DNA from: Trileptium ribeirensis
Lineage: Eukaryota > Nematoda > Enoplea > Enoplida > Thoracostomopsidae
DNA: 64,000 bases
Assembly: GCA_030248225.1 (NCBI GenBank)
Contig: JASANE010025076.1
Span: forward strand, 1 to 64,000
Direction of reading: 5' to 3'
Shown: positions 1 through 10,500 of the stretch, piece by piece
How positions within the stretch are numbered: the stretch's first letter is position 1
Layout: each line of letters opens with the position of its first letter
Translations under genes and position numbers: made by a program
Notes under the pieces: generated by a model
Told to the model about the DNA's origin: nothing
Seen by the model: the letters and a program-made list of their open reading frames with translations, nothing else
Databases searched by the model: none

Positions 1-814
1 AGAGTCGGCTTCAATAGAAATTGTCGACATCAAACTTGAACCCTCCGAATACTCGGAGGTCGACCATCTGCGAGTTTTCTCCCAAAATCCCCGATTTTAC
101 CCCATCTGTAGTCCCAAATTCTTGTCAGAAACTTGTCGAAAACTCATTACTCAGATCTTTTAAACCTCTTACCTAACTTAGCTTGGTCGTTATTCCGCAA
201 ATGTCCCACGAAAGCTGTTAAATCACCCGTCAAATTTCAAAATTTTAAATCTTCTTTCCATATAAAATGCTTGAATTAAGCTGGAAACCTGTCCTTAGAT
301 TGGTCTGGTGGTCCTCATCCATCAAATTTCCTCAGCTAACTCGCCGACTTAAAGCCAAATTTCTGCTATTTAGCGAGTTAGCTGCCTCATCCATCACTTA
401 ATTAAGCTTATTTGGAGGCCATATGGGGCTAAATTTTACCACCCTATCCATGGATAAACGTGCTAACATTGCACTTTTATATGTTGGCTTACAAGATAAA
501 GCCAAACATTCCTAGCATTCCAAGCTAATGGCTTTTCAAATATCCCGACAGGACGTCTTTAGACGTCCCGAAAGGGGGGGAACCTAAGATGGGAATGAGT
601 CGATTTCACGATCATGGGTGCAACCCATTCCTATATATCTTTTGACCTATCGGGGGTCCTATTCGGGAACTCTCAGGACCCACGAGAGGGCCCTAAACCT
701 ACCCCCCATCATTCCTAGTCCTATGTGTCCAGTCCGTCCGTAAAACTCACGAATTTAAGAAAATTTTGTATGTCCTGTCCCCGTGTGTCCTGTTTTTTGT
801 GTCGTCCTACGTAT

Positions 815-848
<34 letters not shown>

Positions 849-2889
849 ATCCATATATACATACACATACACTACTCATGAGCACACATTACACATGAGA
901 CACACAGACGACCTGAGCGACAGAAAGGTCGCTCGAGTCCACACTAGAAACATGCAGAACCACAACAACAACAACAACAACAGCACAGCGACAACGACAA
1001 CAACAACATCACACACACACATACCGAGCGACAGCAGCGACGACAACCGACCAAAGAAGTCGGTTAAGGAGAGTGGAGAAAAAGAAAGGACGAAAAGGAA
1101 GGGACACGGGAAGGGAGTCGGGACAGGGGGTTCCCGAGGGAATTTCGAGGGGCTGGGGTGAAATTCGGTCCCAGGACGAAGAACGGGGCCGAACGATACC
1201 AAACACGAGGGGGTTAGTCACAGTGGCGGGTCGGGACCCAATTTTGGGTTCCGACATGTATTAGCATACAGGGTTTCAGCGGGCTCTCCCGCTCTAACGG
1301 TTGGGCGGAGCGACGCCCGCCGGGCATCGTTGAACTCGCCTTGGAAAGGCGATTCAAACGAGGGGTGTTTTCCCTACCTTAACGGCAGCGGGTAGAGGGG
1401 CACTAAAATCACTACTGATAAAGAGAGTGTCGGTAGAAAGGGGGGGCGCGTTTTCGGCCGTCCCGGGTTAACGGGGCGACTGACGGAGACCCGCCGAGCA
1501 TCTTTGAAGATGTCTCGACGCGACGAATGCAATGAGGGGCATTATGCCTACTTTTGAGTTGGGGTTAAATTTTCGGTCGGTCTGTACCCACTTGCAGTCG
1601 GTATGCCAAATTGGGGGGCACCTTATCGGTCATAAAGGGCTAACGCGAAGTCGGACAAAGACCCGCCGGATATCGTTGTGCTCGCCAGGAGCAGGCGAAT
1701 AAAATGAGGGGTCGCATGAGCACATTTAGGGTCGGGGGTCAAATACGGAGTTGGTACAAACAGGCGGAATTTTATGTTGAATTTCCGTGGTACGGTATAA
1801 AACAGGGAAATGAGTGATCTAGCGGCGGAATGACTGGTCGGATCGAGACCCGAGTGGCCTCGCCAGATGCCTAGATGGGTGGATTACTTGGAAACACTCG
1901 TACGTTCACTCACTGGTCCGATGGTAACCAGAAAACCCAGTTGTTAGCATGGTGATCAGGCAAATTTGGGCTTCAAAGGGTGCTATGAAAAGGAAGGCTT
2001 TGGTACGGTGGGGCGGAAAAATAGACACACCAAGTCACGAAGGTCACGCAATACACATATATATGCATAATTATATTTCCATATAAGCCTAGGTTATGCT
2101 CACTCGGAACCATGGTCTCCAGCCAAACCTAGCGTAAGTATTGGCTGTTAGTTGAATGTTTACCCGTTTGTCCCTAGAATATCTCAAGAAATCCTCCAGC
2201 AATTTGTGATGTCTCGGGCTCGTTCGAGAGCCCTGAAAATTCTCTACCAAAAGGTACTCGGGACATTTTCGGTAAATCTGGACCGTTGGACGGTTACGGG
2301 CCGATAAACAGGCCAGAGGTCCGTTATTCCCGACTACTCGGAAACTAATGTAACCCATTTGTTTCAGCTTACTTTTGCGACCATTAGGCCATAGTTCGCT
2401 TGAACCAGGTAAGGCTGATAGTCCTGATTCTGATCACTTTTGCGGTAAGGGCATGGTTCAGTTGACCAGTGGCCTTCTATTCCCGGACGGTAGGAAATTT
2501 GAAAACTCAATGGGGGAAAACAGGGGCTAGTGGTCGGGTTCCGTTCCGGTTGTCGGTCCAGGTTAGTTAAGCACTCTCCTACACTCCTCGTCTTTCTAAG
2601 TCGAATCAAATTATCAAAACCAGTTTCCTCTAGGCTCACTTGCACCTTATCCCATTATGCAACCATAAAACATATCATGCAACGGCAAGTTATATCAATG
2701 ACAGAAACATAACAATGATAAAAGGCATGTAGCAATGAACAACACAATTATCGACAACCATGGCACCCTGTTACCCACGAAAATTTCGGTCCTGTAAACC
2801 CTGTCTAGCTCGAATTGAGGCACGTTTAAGCAATTTTGACGCCGAAATCGTGTGAGAGACGCGTAACGGGCCGGAACGGGCCTGTTACA
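1..2889 (-). repeat. Left LTR of retroelement A (its 3' LTR), truncated by the window edge
   Basis: This stretch matches 25184-28096 almost base for base. On the minus strand the LTR begins with TGTAACAGG at 2889; at 2890 the two copies diverge, fixing this inner edge. It contains a TA run near 820-845, CA-rich and CAA microsatellites near 960-1020 and GC-rich unique sequence. Open frames here are low-complexity or run without recognisable domains, so none is called coding. At almost 3 kb it is far longer than typical Ty3/gypsy LTRs. Confidence 0.92.
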
Positions 2890-3479
2890 TCTCTTATATT
2901 TTTAAATGGAAATTTTCGGACTTAATTATTCGGGTTGGAAGTAAATTTCTCTGTTGTCCCTGTAATAAAAGTTTGCGCCTATCACGGGGTCTTCGACGAC
3001 TAAGACCCATTTCAAAAAGGATCGTATCTGGTTTTAGCCGAAAAATAAACTATTAAGTTAGACCCTACGTGCAGATAATATGGTACAACTTGGTACATGA
3101 AAATTTGTCCTAGCTTGCTAAATTTTGAAGTTGTTTGCTTTCCTGAAAAGTCCTCCTCTTATATTTTTAAGGGGGCGAAAAGGACTTTACACTAGGTCTT
3201 GCAAGAAATTTCCGCCTGGTCGAAAAATCGCTTTGTTCAATTATTCTTGCCGTGGTGCCATGGTATATATATACAAACATACAAATGAAATAATCAATAT
3301 CACTCCAATATAGGTTATAAAATACGACATAGGTATATTATTGGTACATGTTTAGGTAATCAAAATCTCCGTATTATACATCCCGTTTAGGTTTACCGCA
3401 GGTATCTTCGGCGGTTCGTTGCGGCAAAGCAGAGACACACAAAAAACCCACAAAATTCAAGCAGTCAACGATCGCCTGG
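2890..3479 (-). other. 3' untranslated interior of retroelement A
   Basis: About 590 bases lie between the end of the NADAR-SGNH ORF and the 3' LTR. No convincing ORF is present. Next to the LTR the minus strand reads a short purine stretch (AAGAGA), a weak candidate polypurine tract. The segment is more AT-rich than the upstream coding part. Confidence 0.5.
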
Positions 3480-4640
3480 TCATATCGGGACTTCCTGCTT
3501 ATTGTCCCAATCCCCACTATTGGGTGCTAGGTTCCGTTGAACCCATTTGCGGAGATATTCGATATAGGGCTCGGCCACTTTGGGCTCCATGCTTTCGCTG
3601 CCGTCGGTGATGGTCTCCCAAGCATCCGATTCGGTTAACTCGGGTGGGTGGTCTGGCATCGACGATTTCCGCATTCTATCGGGGAACTGCCATTTTATGT
3701 CCTGAAACAGTTGGGTAAATTCGTCGTGCCATTCGACAGTATTGTCCTGTCCGATGTCCCAATGTGGAGGTGGCGGGGCAATAATTGCTCGGGCATCATT
3801 ACTGAGAAGGTAGTCAAATGAGCATATATATCGGCGCACTCGACGCATAACCTTGCTGGGAGTATCCAGCAAACGACCTTCGTGCGGCTTTGTCCGTAGG
3901 GCCGCTTTGTAACCACCAAGAATCATGACGGTTTTAGTCTGCGGCGTGGCGATACACGTCGCTAGCCGGACCAGGAATTGCATGGTGGCTCCCGGCCATG
4001 CGATGGCGAACCACCCTTTCGAAGCGGCTATGTTGACCAAGGGTGCCGCTAACGAATCGCCCAGAACCAACGCAGTTGGCCAGGAGGCGGTGTTATGGCG
4101 GAGGAAGGATCGGACTTCCTCCAATAAGCGACCCATAACATTTTGGCATGGTCGCGGTCGTTTGCCGAATGTGATGTCTTCCGGCCCCAGGCCAATTCCC
4201 CAGAAGGAATCGGACCTGTTTGCCTCGAGCAATTGTGCGTATCCGGTGGCGAGTAGGGCGTCCCTGAACCGAGGAATTTTGATTTTTTCCAGCAGCACCG
4301 TCCGCATGAGGTGAGGGAGTACTGGGCGGAGGCGCCCAGTTGTTTTCGAGTCCAGGAACTTTTGTTTGTTCCTACGGGAGATGGCTTTCACGTCTCGAGC
4401 TCCCAGTTTCAAGTCCGAAATGTCTTGTTTTGCTTGCTCCTCGTCGAACAAATACGTGACGAGGAGCTGGTATCCTTGCTCCGTTGAGGCGTATTCGATG
4501 GGATATTGGGTGACGGTTTGGCCTAACGGAGCCATGTTTGAGAGTTCCGGCCAGTGTGTGCCTTTGGACAGGAACGTTTCGATTGGAGCACCATAATTGA
4601 TGGTGTAGTACGGCACACGAGGTTGTGGAATTTGTTCCAT
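3480..4640 (-). CDS. NADAR domain fused to an SGNH-like hydrolase domain (retroelement A accessory ORF)
   Basis: The 386-residue ORF starts at an ATG at 4640. Residues about 15-180 match the NADAR (YbiA/DUF1768-like) family: STEQGYQ at 52-58, a central helical part with LLATGYAQLLEAN, DSFWGIGL at 144-151 and NVMGRLLEEVR at 167-177. NADAR enzymes hydrolyse ADP-ribose linkages and are known to remove ADP-ribose from guanine. Residues about 185-370 resemble an SGNH/GDSL hydrolase: block I is LVLGDSL with Ser196, but the block III Asn is replaced (LGGYKAAL) and the final Asp-x-x-His is not seen, so this half may be catalytically dead. It has the same architecture as the ORF at 52400-53479 in retroelement B. 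It lies downstream of the pol extension in the same reading frame, separated by a TAG at 4761-4763. Expression could be by readthrough, reinitiation or splicing; the sequence does not decide. Confidence 0.85.
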   Translation of the reverse strand: MEQIPQPRVPYYTINYGAPIETFLSKGTHWPELSNMAPLGQTVTQYPIEYASTEQGYQLLVTYLFDEEQAKQDISDLKLGARDVKAISRRNKQKFLDSKTTGRLRPVLPHLMRTVLLEKIKIPRFRDALLATGYAQLLEANRSDSFWGIGLGPEDITFGKRPRPCQNVMGRLLEEVRSFLRHNTASWPTALVLGDSLAAPLVNIAASKGWFAIAWPGATMQFLVRLATCIATPQTKTVMILGGYKAALRTKPHEGRLLDTPSKVMRRVRRYICSFDYLLSNDARAIIAPPPPHWDIGQDNTVEWHDEFTQLFQDIKWQFPDRMRKSSMPDHPPELTESDAWETITDGSESMEPKVAEPYIEYLRKWVQRNLAPNSGDWDNKQEVPI

Positions 4641-4760
4641 GTCGTTGAGTGATTTGGTCCAGCGATTCCTGCAATAGTATTCATCGCCATTAGTGGCGGC
4701 TCTCGAGGGGGTTCGGTGGCGGGAGCTCGAGTTTTCGGGGTATTTTGAGTGATTTGTACG

Positions 4761-7490
4761 CTACAACCGTCGCTCACGAGGCGGTTGTCTCGGAGGTCGG
4801 ACCACTTCTAGTCCGATATCTTCGGGTTGTAATTGTCTTTGTCCACTGTCTTCGTCGGGTTCCAGGTCTGGATGTGCAGACAGCATGTCCTCAATGTCGT
4901 GTTCGTCAAAGATATCCCTAAAAGGTTCGAACATGTCGTGCCGTGCACGAGCACTACCAGATGGGTAATCCATCGGCATAACGGGGTCACGATGTCGAGT
5001 CGGTGGAGCGAGGGGTATAGTCCGTCGGGCTGGAGTCGTAACTTTAGGTTCCAATCGTCGGGTGTCCAAACGTGGTATTATGACTCGGGCTTCTTCTCCG
5101 TGTGGTAAATAGTCTTCGTACCAGCGACAACGGTCCCTGGCTTGTCTATGTGGTTGTCGGCGAGTAGGTTGAGGGGGTTCTTCCCTCTCTTTAACCTCGG
5201 GTGCAGAGGGTCCCATCTCAGGAGATCCCTCGCTCTCCTCCGTCGGGGGGTCAAGTTCAAAGTGGGGCCTTCGACGAGGTCCCGGTATAAGCTGACTAAG
5301 AGGCATCTCATCCTCCTCGTCTTCCCAACTAACTTGTGATTGGGCTCTAGCTGGGGTTTGCCTACGTGGTTTAGCGCGCGATGGTCGAGTTAGAACTCCC
5401 TTAAGGGTGGAGGGAGCGCTGCGCGGCGGCGCTCTTCCCTTCCTCCCGGTAGAGGAGCCTTTGGTTGATTCGCCAATGGTTGATATTGTCTCATCGTCCT
5501 TGTCTGTAGTCCGTGGTCGTGATCGTTTTGGTCGACCAGCTTCCGAAGACTCGGAAGGTCGACGTTGTTTACTTGCTTCTCGTTGTCGAGCTAAACTTTC
5601 AATAAATTCTTCTACAATCCCGTCGGCAGCTACTTGGTCTTCCGAGGGAATGTATTGAATAGGGGATCCTCTTAAGTACTCCATTAGTTCAGTTGCATCC
5701 TGTATTTCTCCTCGGGCGCGGGCGGCTTCCTCTCTCTTCCTCCTTATTTCTTGCATTTCCCATTCCCACTGCGCTAACTCATTTTGTCTCTGGGTGGTCC
5801 ATCTACCAAAGGACGGTACCTGGGGAGCGTTGGTTCCCCGTTCTTGCAAGGGTGATAATAGGGGTGGAATTATCCACCGTTGGGGCGGTGTCGGAAAATC
5901 GGCTGTTTCCGGTGAGGTGGTCTCCGAGCTTATAGATGATGCTTGTTCACTAGTCGGCGCGGGAACCTTAGTTGGCTTTCGTCGTGGTTTAGGCTTAGGT
6001 TTCGGTGTTGGCGCGGGCTCCAATGGAGGTTGGCTGGTTACTGGGACGGATTCCGCAGGTTGTGGTCTAGGAGGGGTGTAATGTGGTGTGAGCCATTCGT
6101 CTGGAACGTAGTCCTCTATTGTGGCTTCGAATCCTTGTGGCATCAGGGGAGTGTGTGGAAGTGGTGTAGGTGGGGCGGAGTACGCCTGACGAGGTATAGA
6201 ATAGGGTTGTTCATAAGACGCTGAAGGCTCATAATAGGTATAGTATGGTGTCACTGGCTGGTCTGTTTCAGTCACTAAACGTTGTGCCTGAGGACTGCGG
6301 GATGTTTGAGTGGCGATTGCAGCTCGACGTTGGGCGGGCGTAAGGGGCGAAGTTTGGACAGCATGTTCGACTGCTGACGTTGGGGATGCCGCTTGTTCTG
6401 GAGTGTGAGGCGAGTCTTCGTCCGGGTCCTGTGAAGCGAGTAATTCCACAAGACCTAGGTCATTTACGTTGAATGGTCGCAGTGCGCGTCCGTTGTCTGA
6501 GCGTTTCACCCTTAGAGGCCTTGTAGCCTCATCAGTCCGAGCGGCTCGTTCTTGTTCTTGTAGAGTTACTGGGGCGGTGTGTTGTCCATACTCAGGCGAG
6601 AAAGTACCTGGTGGTTTATCAAGCGCGTAAGGTAACTTAGCGGGGTCCTGGGTTGCGAGTTCCTGTGATATTGCGGGCCATTCGGTGTCCGGGGTTCTGT
6701 CAGGGTCGCAAAGGGGAAGCCTGTTTTGTTGCAGAGCTCCGGAGGAGCCTTGGGCCTGAATGGTTAGCCGTTCTACTGCGGCGCGGTGTATGTCTGCCTG
6801 AGCTTGCGTGTATTCTAAGTTAGGTTCTCCGATTTCTACACTAGCGACGTCGGAGGCACCATCAATCTCCTGGCGCAACCGGTCGACTGCTTCTGGATCA
6901 GCAGCCTGTAGTTCTCTTGCGAAATATTTGTCAGCGAGGATAGTTTCTCCGGGTTCCTGTAGCGCAGCCTCAATATAAGCGGGAGGGACGGCTTTGAGCA
7001 AATCAGCCATGTCAGGGAAGCTGCTTAGCGGGCGATAGCAAGGTTTGGTGCGGTTTATGTGAACGACATGGTCAGAAGCATTAGGTTGTCCGGGGAGCTT
7101 AACACAAATGCAAGGCGGCATTATTTTGGTAATCTGGTATGGTCCACACCACCTACGTTCTAATTTGCGTGATAAACCTGGTGTGGTATAATATCGATAC
7201 ACCCACACGTGATCATTGACTCGGTAGTCTGGGACCTTGATCTTGCGGTTGTAATACCGTTTTCTATATTCCCGAGCAGATTGCATGGATCGATAGGCTC
7301 GATCCCTGATGGTGGCTAACCACCGTTGTACATTAGCGCGATATGCTTCTGCTCCGGGGTAGCGTCCCCAATCAGTTTGTGTTTCGATTCCACCCGGCAC
7401 TCGGGGTTGGAATCCGTGCATGAGCATAAATGGTGGGTAGTGCGTGGAAGCGTGTACGGCTGAATTGTAGGACATGATACAATATAGCAA
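4761..7490 (-). CDS. Integrase C-terminal part plus long proline-rich extension (retroelement A pol, downstream frame)
   Basis: This 909-codon frame continues pol after a frameshift; its first codon is TTG, not a true start. Residues 1-40 continue the integrase core after the catalytic Glu. Residues about 90-150 form the SH3-like integrase C-terminal region with the GPY motif (WCGPYQI) and a run ending in HVVHINRTKPCY. From about residue 170 to the end it is low-complexity, rich in Pro, Glu, Arg and Ser, without a recognised domain; no chromodomain or PWWP is visible. The frame ends at TAG 4761-4763, and the same frame stays open past it into the NADAR-SGNH ORF. The extension could be a disordered chromatin- or nucleic-acid-binding tail; that is inference. 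Confidence 0.8.
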   Translation of the reverse strand: MLYCIMSYNSAVHASTHYPPFMLMHGFQPRVPGGIETQTDWGRYPGAEAYRANVQRWLATIRDRAYRSMQSAREYRKRYYNRKIKVPDYRVNDHVWVYRYYTTPGLSRKLERRWCGPYQITKIMPPCICVKLPGQPNASDHVVHINRTKPCYRPLSSFPDMADLLKAVPPAYIEAALQEPGETILADKYFARELQAADPEAVDRLRQEIDGASDVASVEIGEPNLEYTQAQADIHRAAVERLTIQAQGSSGALQQNRLPLCDPDRTPDTEWPAISQELATQDPAKLPYALDKPPGTFSPEYGQHTAPVTLQEQERAARTDEATRPLRVKRSDNGRALRPFNVNDLGLVELLASQDPDEDSPHTPEQAASPTSAVEHAVQTSPLTPAQRRAAIATQTSRSPQAQRLVTETDQPVTPYYTYYEPSASYEQPYSIPRQAYSAPPTPLPHTPLMPQGFEATIEDYVPDEWLTPHYTPPRPQPAESVPVTSQPPLEPAPTPKPKPKPRRKPTKVPAPTSEQASSISSETTSPETADFPTPPQRWIIPPLLSPLQERGTNAPQVPSFGRWTTQRQNELAQWEWEMQEIRRKREEAARARGEIQDATELMEYLRGSPIQYIPSEDQVAADGIVEEFIESLARQREASKQRRPSESSEAGRPKRSRPRTTDKDDETISTIGESTKGSSTGRKGRAPPRSAPSTLKGVLTRPSRAKPRRQTPARAQSQVSWEDEEDEMPLSQLIPGPRRRPHFELDPPTEESEGSPEMGPSAPEVKEREEPPQPTRRQPHRQARDRCRWYEDYLPHGEEARVIIPRLDTRRLEPKVTTPARRTIPLAPPTRHRDPVMPMDYPSGSARARHDMFEPFRDIFDEHDIEDMLSAHPDLEPDEDSGQRQLQPEDIGLEVVRPPRQPPRERRL

Positions 7491-7560
7491 GACTTCATCC
7501 CAGGTAGTATGATCTTTTTCGGGTAATGCTACTCTTAGAACTTAGAAAAAAATAATAGAG
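7490..7560 (-). other. Frameshift inside integrase of retroelement A
   Basis: The pol frame stops at 7535, just after the NGEIERF motif carrying the catalytic Glu, while the continuing integrase sequence is in another frame from about 7530 downward. A 7-bp direct duplication (cttagaa twice, 7534-7547) and a run of seven A lie at the break. The duplication alone does not account for the frame change, so the exact event is unresolved. Nothing resembles a programmed slippery site, and the position inside integrase argues for damage. Confidence 0.75.
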
Positions 7561-10500
7561 TACGGTTAAAGCGTTCGATCTCTCCATTTGCCTTTGGGTT
7601 GTAGCTCAAGGTTTCGCGTTTAAAAGTGTGTAGTCTAGCACACAGGGCTTCCATAACTTCTGAGACGAAACATCCGCCTCGGTCTGAGACTAGCTCCTCG
7701 GGTGCGCCATAGCGGCACACCACGTCTTCGACGAAGACCTTGGCTACGCTCTTGGCGGTTTGGTCCGGTAGAGCAGCGGCAATTACTAGTTTCGTGAACT
7801 GATCAATGAAGGCGATTACGTACCTATTTCCGTTACGGGATAACACCCGTGTGTCCAATATGTCAACAAACATACGATGCATGGGTGCACTTGCCAACGG
7901 GTTCTCTCCGAGCGCGGCTCGAACATTTTGGGGTAGGTTGCGTGATCGTTGGCAGATTACACATCGCTTAACATATTCGTCCACGTCCTTACTCATGGTT
8001 TCCCAGTAGTAGAATTGTTTAAGTTTGCTCAGTAGTCGATCTCTACCTGGATGTCCACCAAATAAGGTGTCGTGTTCGTGCTTGAGTATCTGTCGTATGA
8101 GTAATCTAGGTACGCATAGTTTAGGTCGGTGGTCGTTTGGCATGATGGGATGCAAGTATAAAATAGCAGTGTCGGGGCAAAGCCTGTAATGATGGGCTTC
8201 CAATTTGAGGGCGGTCGCTGCCTTTTCGTCGGCGGGCGATTGGCGGGTGTGTAAGTACCACCAAATAGGACCAAATTGTTTATCTCTGCGTTGAATGTAG
8301 GGTAAATAATTGAGAAGGTTCCTTCCTTCGTATTGTTGAAAGTGTGGTAAGTATATGTGTTCTCCGGTGTCGTAGACCTGTTCAGGGCGTTGTAGTTGTA
8401 TTCGTGGTCCGCATGCGTAAGCAACCTTAATTAATGTGTCAAATTCCTCTACTTCGGGTAAACCTCCGTATCTCTGTCTAGCAGTTGTCGGTAGCGTCTG
8501 TGGTCTAGCGGGTTCAGGTGTACCAGCCGTAGCACGGGTCGAGCTCTCACTCGCCGCACCAGGAGCAGGCGGTGTCGGAGCAGTCGGGGGTTCCTGAGGT
8601 TGCGGGGGTCGGGCGGGTGGTTCGGGTGCAGAAGATGGTGCGTGGGTCGGTTTATCAGTGGATTCTGGCGGTCCTGGGGCAGTCGTCCGTCTCCCGGGGA
8701 TCTCAACTCCTTCGGGCCAGGGGTCGTCTATGTCTCCGCAGAAGATGAAACGTGTCGGATCCGGTAGGGGGTCATGATCGGATCCTCCGAACATACGATA
8801 GAAACGTTCTCTAACGTACTCGGGTGGTAGGGTAACAGGAGCGTCCGGTGGAAGTCCCAAGAGTTGTCGAGTAAGTCGTTTCCAAATTTCTTCGGTGGGG
8901 AATCGACGAGGTGGCTTAGCTGGAGCTTTGCCTTTGCCACGATCCTGTCCTTTAACAGCTACAGCAACCATTCGAGGATGGTCCTGTTCGTCCTGTTCGT
9001 CTTCGTCTGAAGAGTGAGAAAATTCCACGTCATGTCGGGGATCGCGTGAAAGTCCGTCTGCGTTGGCATTAGCCTTGCCTGGTCTATATTCAATGTTGAA
9101 ACCGCCGAATTCCATCAGAAGTTCGTTACGCCATTGAGCTAGTCGCGAATTTCGCGGTGGTCTCTCGAACAATGCCTTAAGTGGTTTATGGTCAGTCTCA
9201 ACATGGAATTCGTGTCCAAGTAGGTAGTGTCGAAAGTGTAGGGCAGCCCATCGAATGGCAAGAGCCTCGGTCTCTATGGCGGGGTATCGGCGTTGATAGT
9301 CCACAAGTGATTTACTCGCGTAGGCGATAGGCAAGGTCCCCTTGTCGGTCTTCTGCGAAAGCACAGCTCCTAGGGCATATCCCGAAGCGTCCGTTTGGAG
9401 TATGAAAGGTTTAGAAAAGTCCGGGTATATGAGTAATGGTTCTTGTACCAATGCCTTACGTAGTTTTCCGAATGCTTCCTCGCATTGCGGTGTCCACTTG
9501 AATTCACTGTCCTTTCGTCGAAGGGCGTTGAGTGGTTCGCAAATTTCCGAGTAGTGCGGTATAAATTTGTGATAGTATCCTACCAGTCCTAGGAAACTTT
9601 GTAACTGTTTGAGAGTCTCTGGTCGTTTATAATTGTCTATTGCAGCGGTTTTCTCGGGGTCGGGCTTAACTCCCTCTGAACTGATGATGTGTCCAAGGTA
9701 TTTTAACTGTTTCTGTCCGAATTGGCATTTCGAAGGTTTTAACTTGAGGTTGGCCTTACGGAACCTGTCAAATACCGTTATTAAGTCCGCTAGGTGTTGC
9801 TCGAATGTGGGTGAGAAGACTAATATGTCGTCTATATAGATGAGGCATCGTTCCCATTCTAGGCCCTTTAATATGATTGACATGCACCTTTGAAAGGCGC
9901 CTGGTGAGGAATTCAGTCCGAATGGCAGAACGTTATATTCATACTGTCCGTGGACGGTGACGAAGGAGGTTTTCTCCTTGGTCTCCGGGTCCAATTCTAG
10001 TTGCCAGAAGCCTTTGTTAAGGTCTAAACTGGACATGAACTTGGTGTTTCTGAGACAACCTAATATGTCATCTATGCGGGGCAACGGGTATAAATCTCGT
10101 TCTGCAACTACGTTGAGCTTACGGAAGTCGACACATAACCGTAAGGTACCGTCACTTTTGGTGACGTAAACAATGGGAGAGCCCCAAGGTGAATCTGATG
10201 GCGTTATGAGTCCTGCTTCTACCATATTGTTTAGTTCCTCACGCAAGGGCTCTCGTAATGAGTGTGCTAAACGATAGGGTACCTGTTTAATGGGCCTTGC
10301 GTCTCCAGTAACGATCCTGTGCTGGTGCACACCGCATCTGCCGAGATCAAACGGGTGTACACTAAATATGTCTGCGTTTTCAGAGATAGTTGTTTTCAAT
10401 TGTTTGAGTTCGAAAGGGTTTAGGGTCGTTTGTCCAAAGTCAATTTTACTCAAGACTTGTATGGATCGTTCGGTGTCAATTGTCTTCTTCTGTTCACTTA

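Noticed and set aside
766..1264. Open frames inside the left LTR (and the equivalent 25799-26473 in the right LTR)
   Set aside because: They are made of TA, CA and CAA microsatellite codons and differ in length between LTRs; no domain and antisense to the element.
4761..7490. Chromodomain or PWWP at the end of Pol A
   Set aside because: The long tail is Pro/Glu/Arg-rich without the aromatic pattern of either fold.
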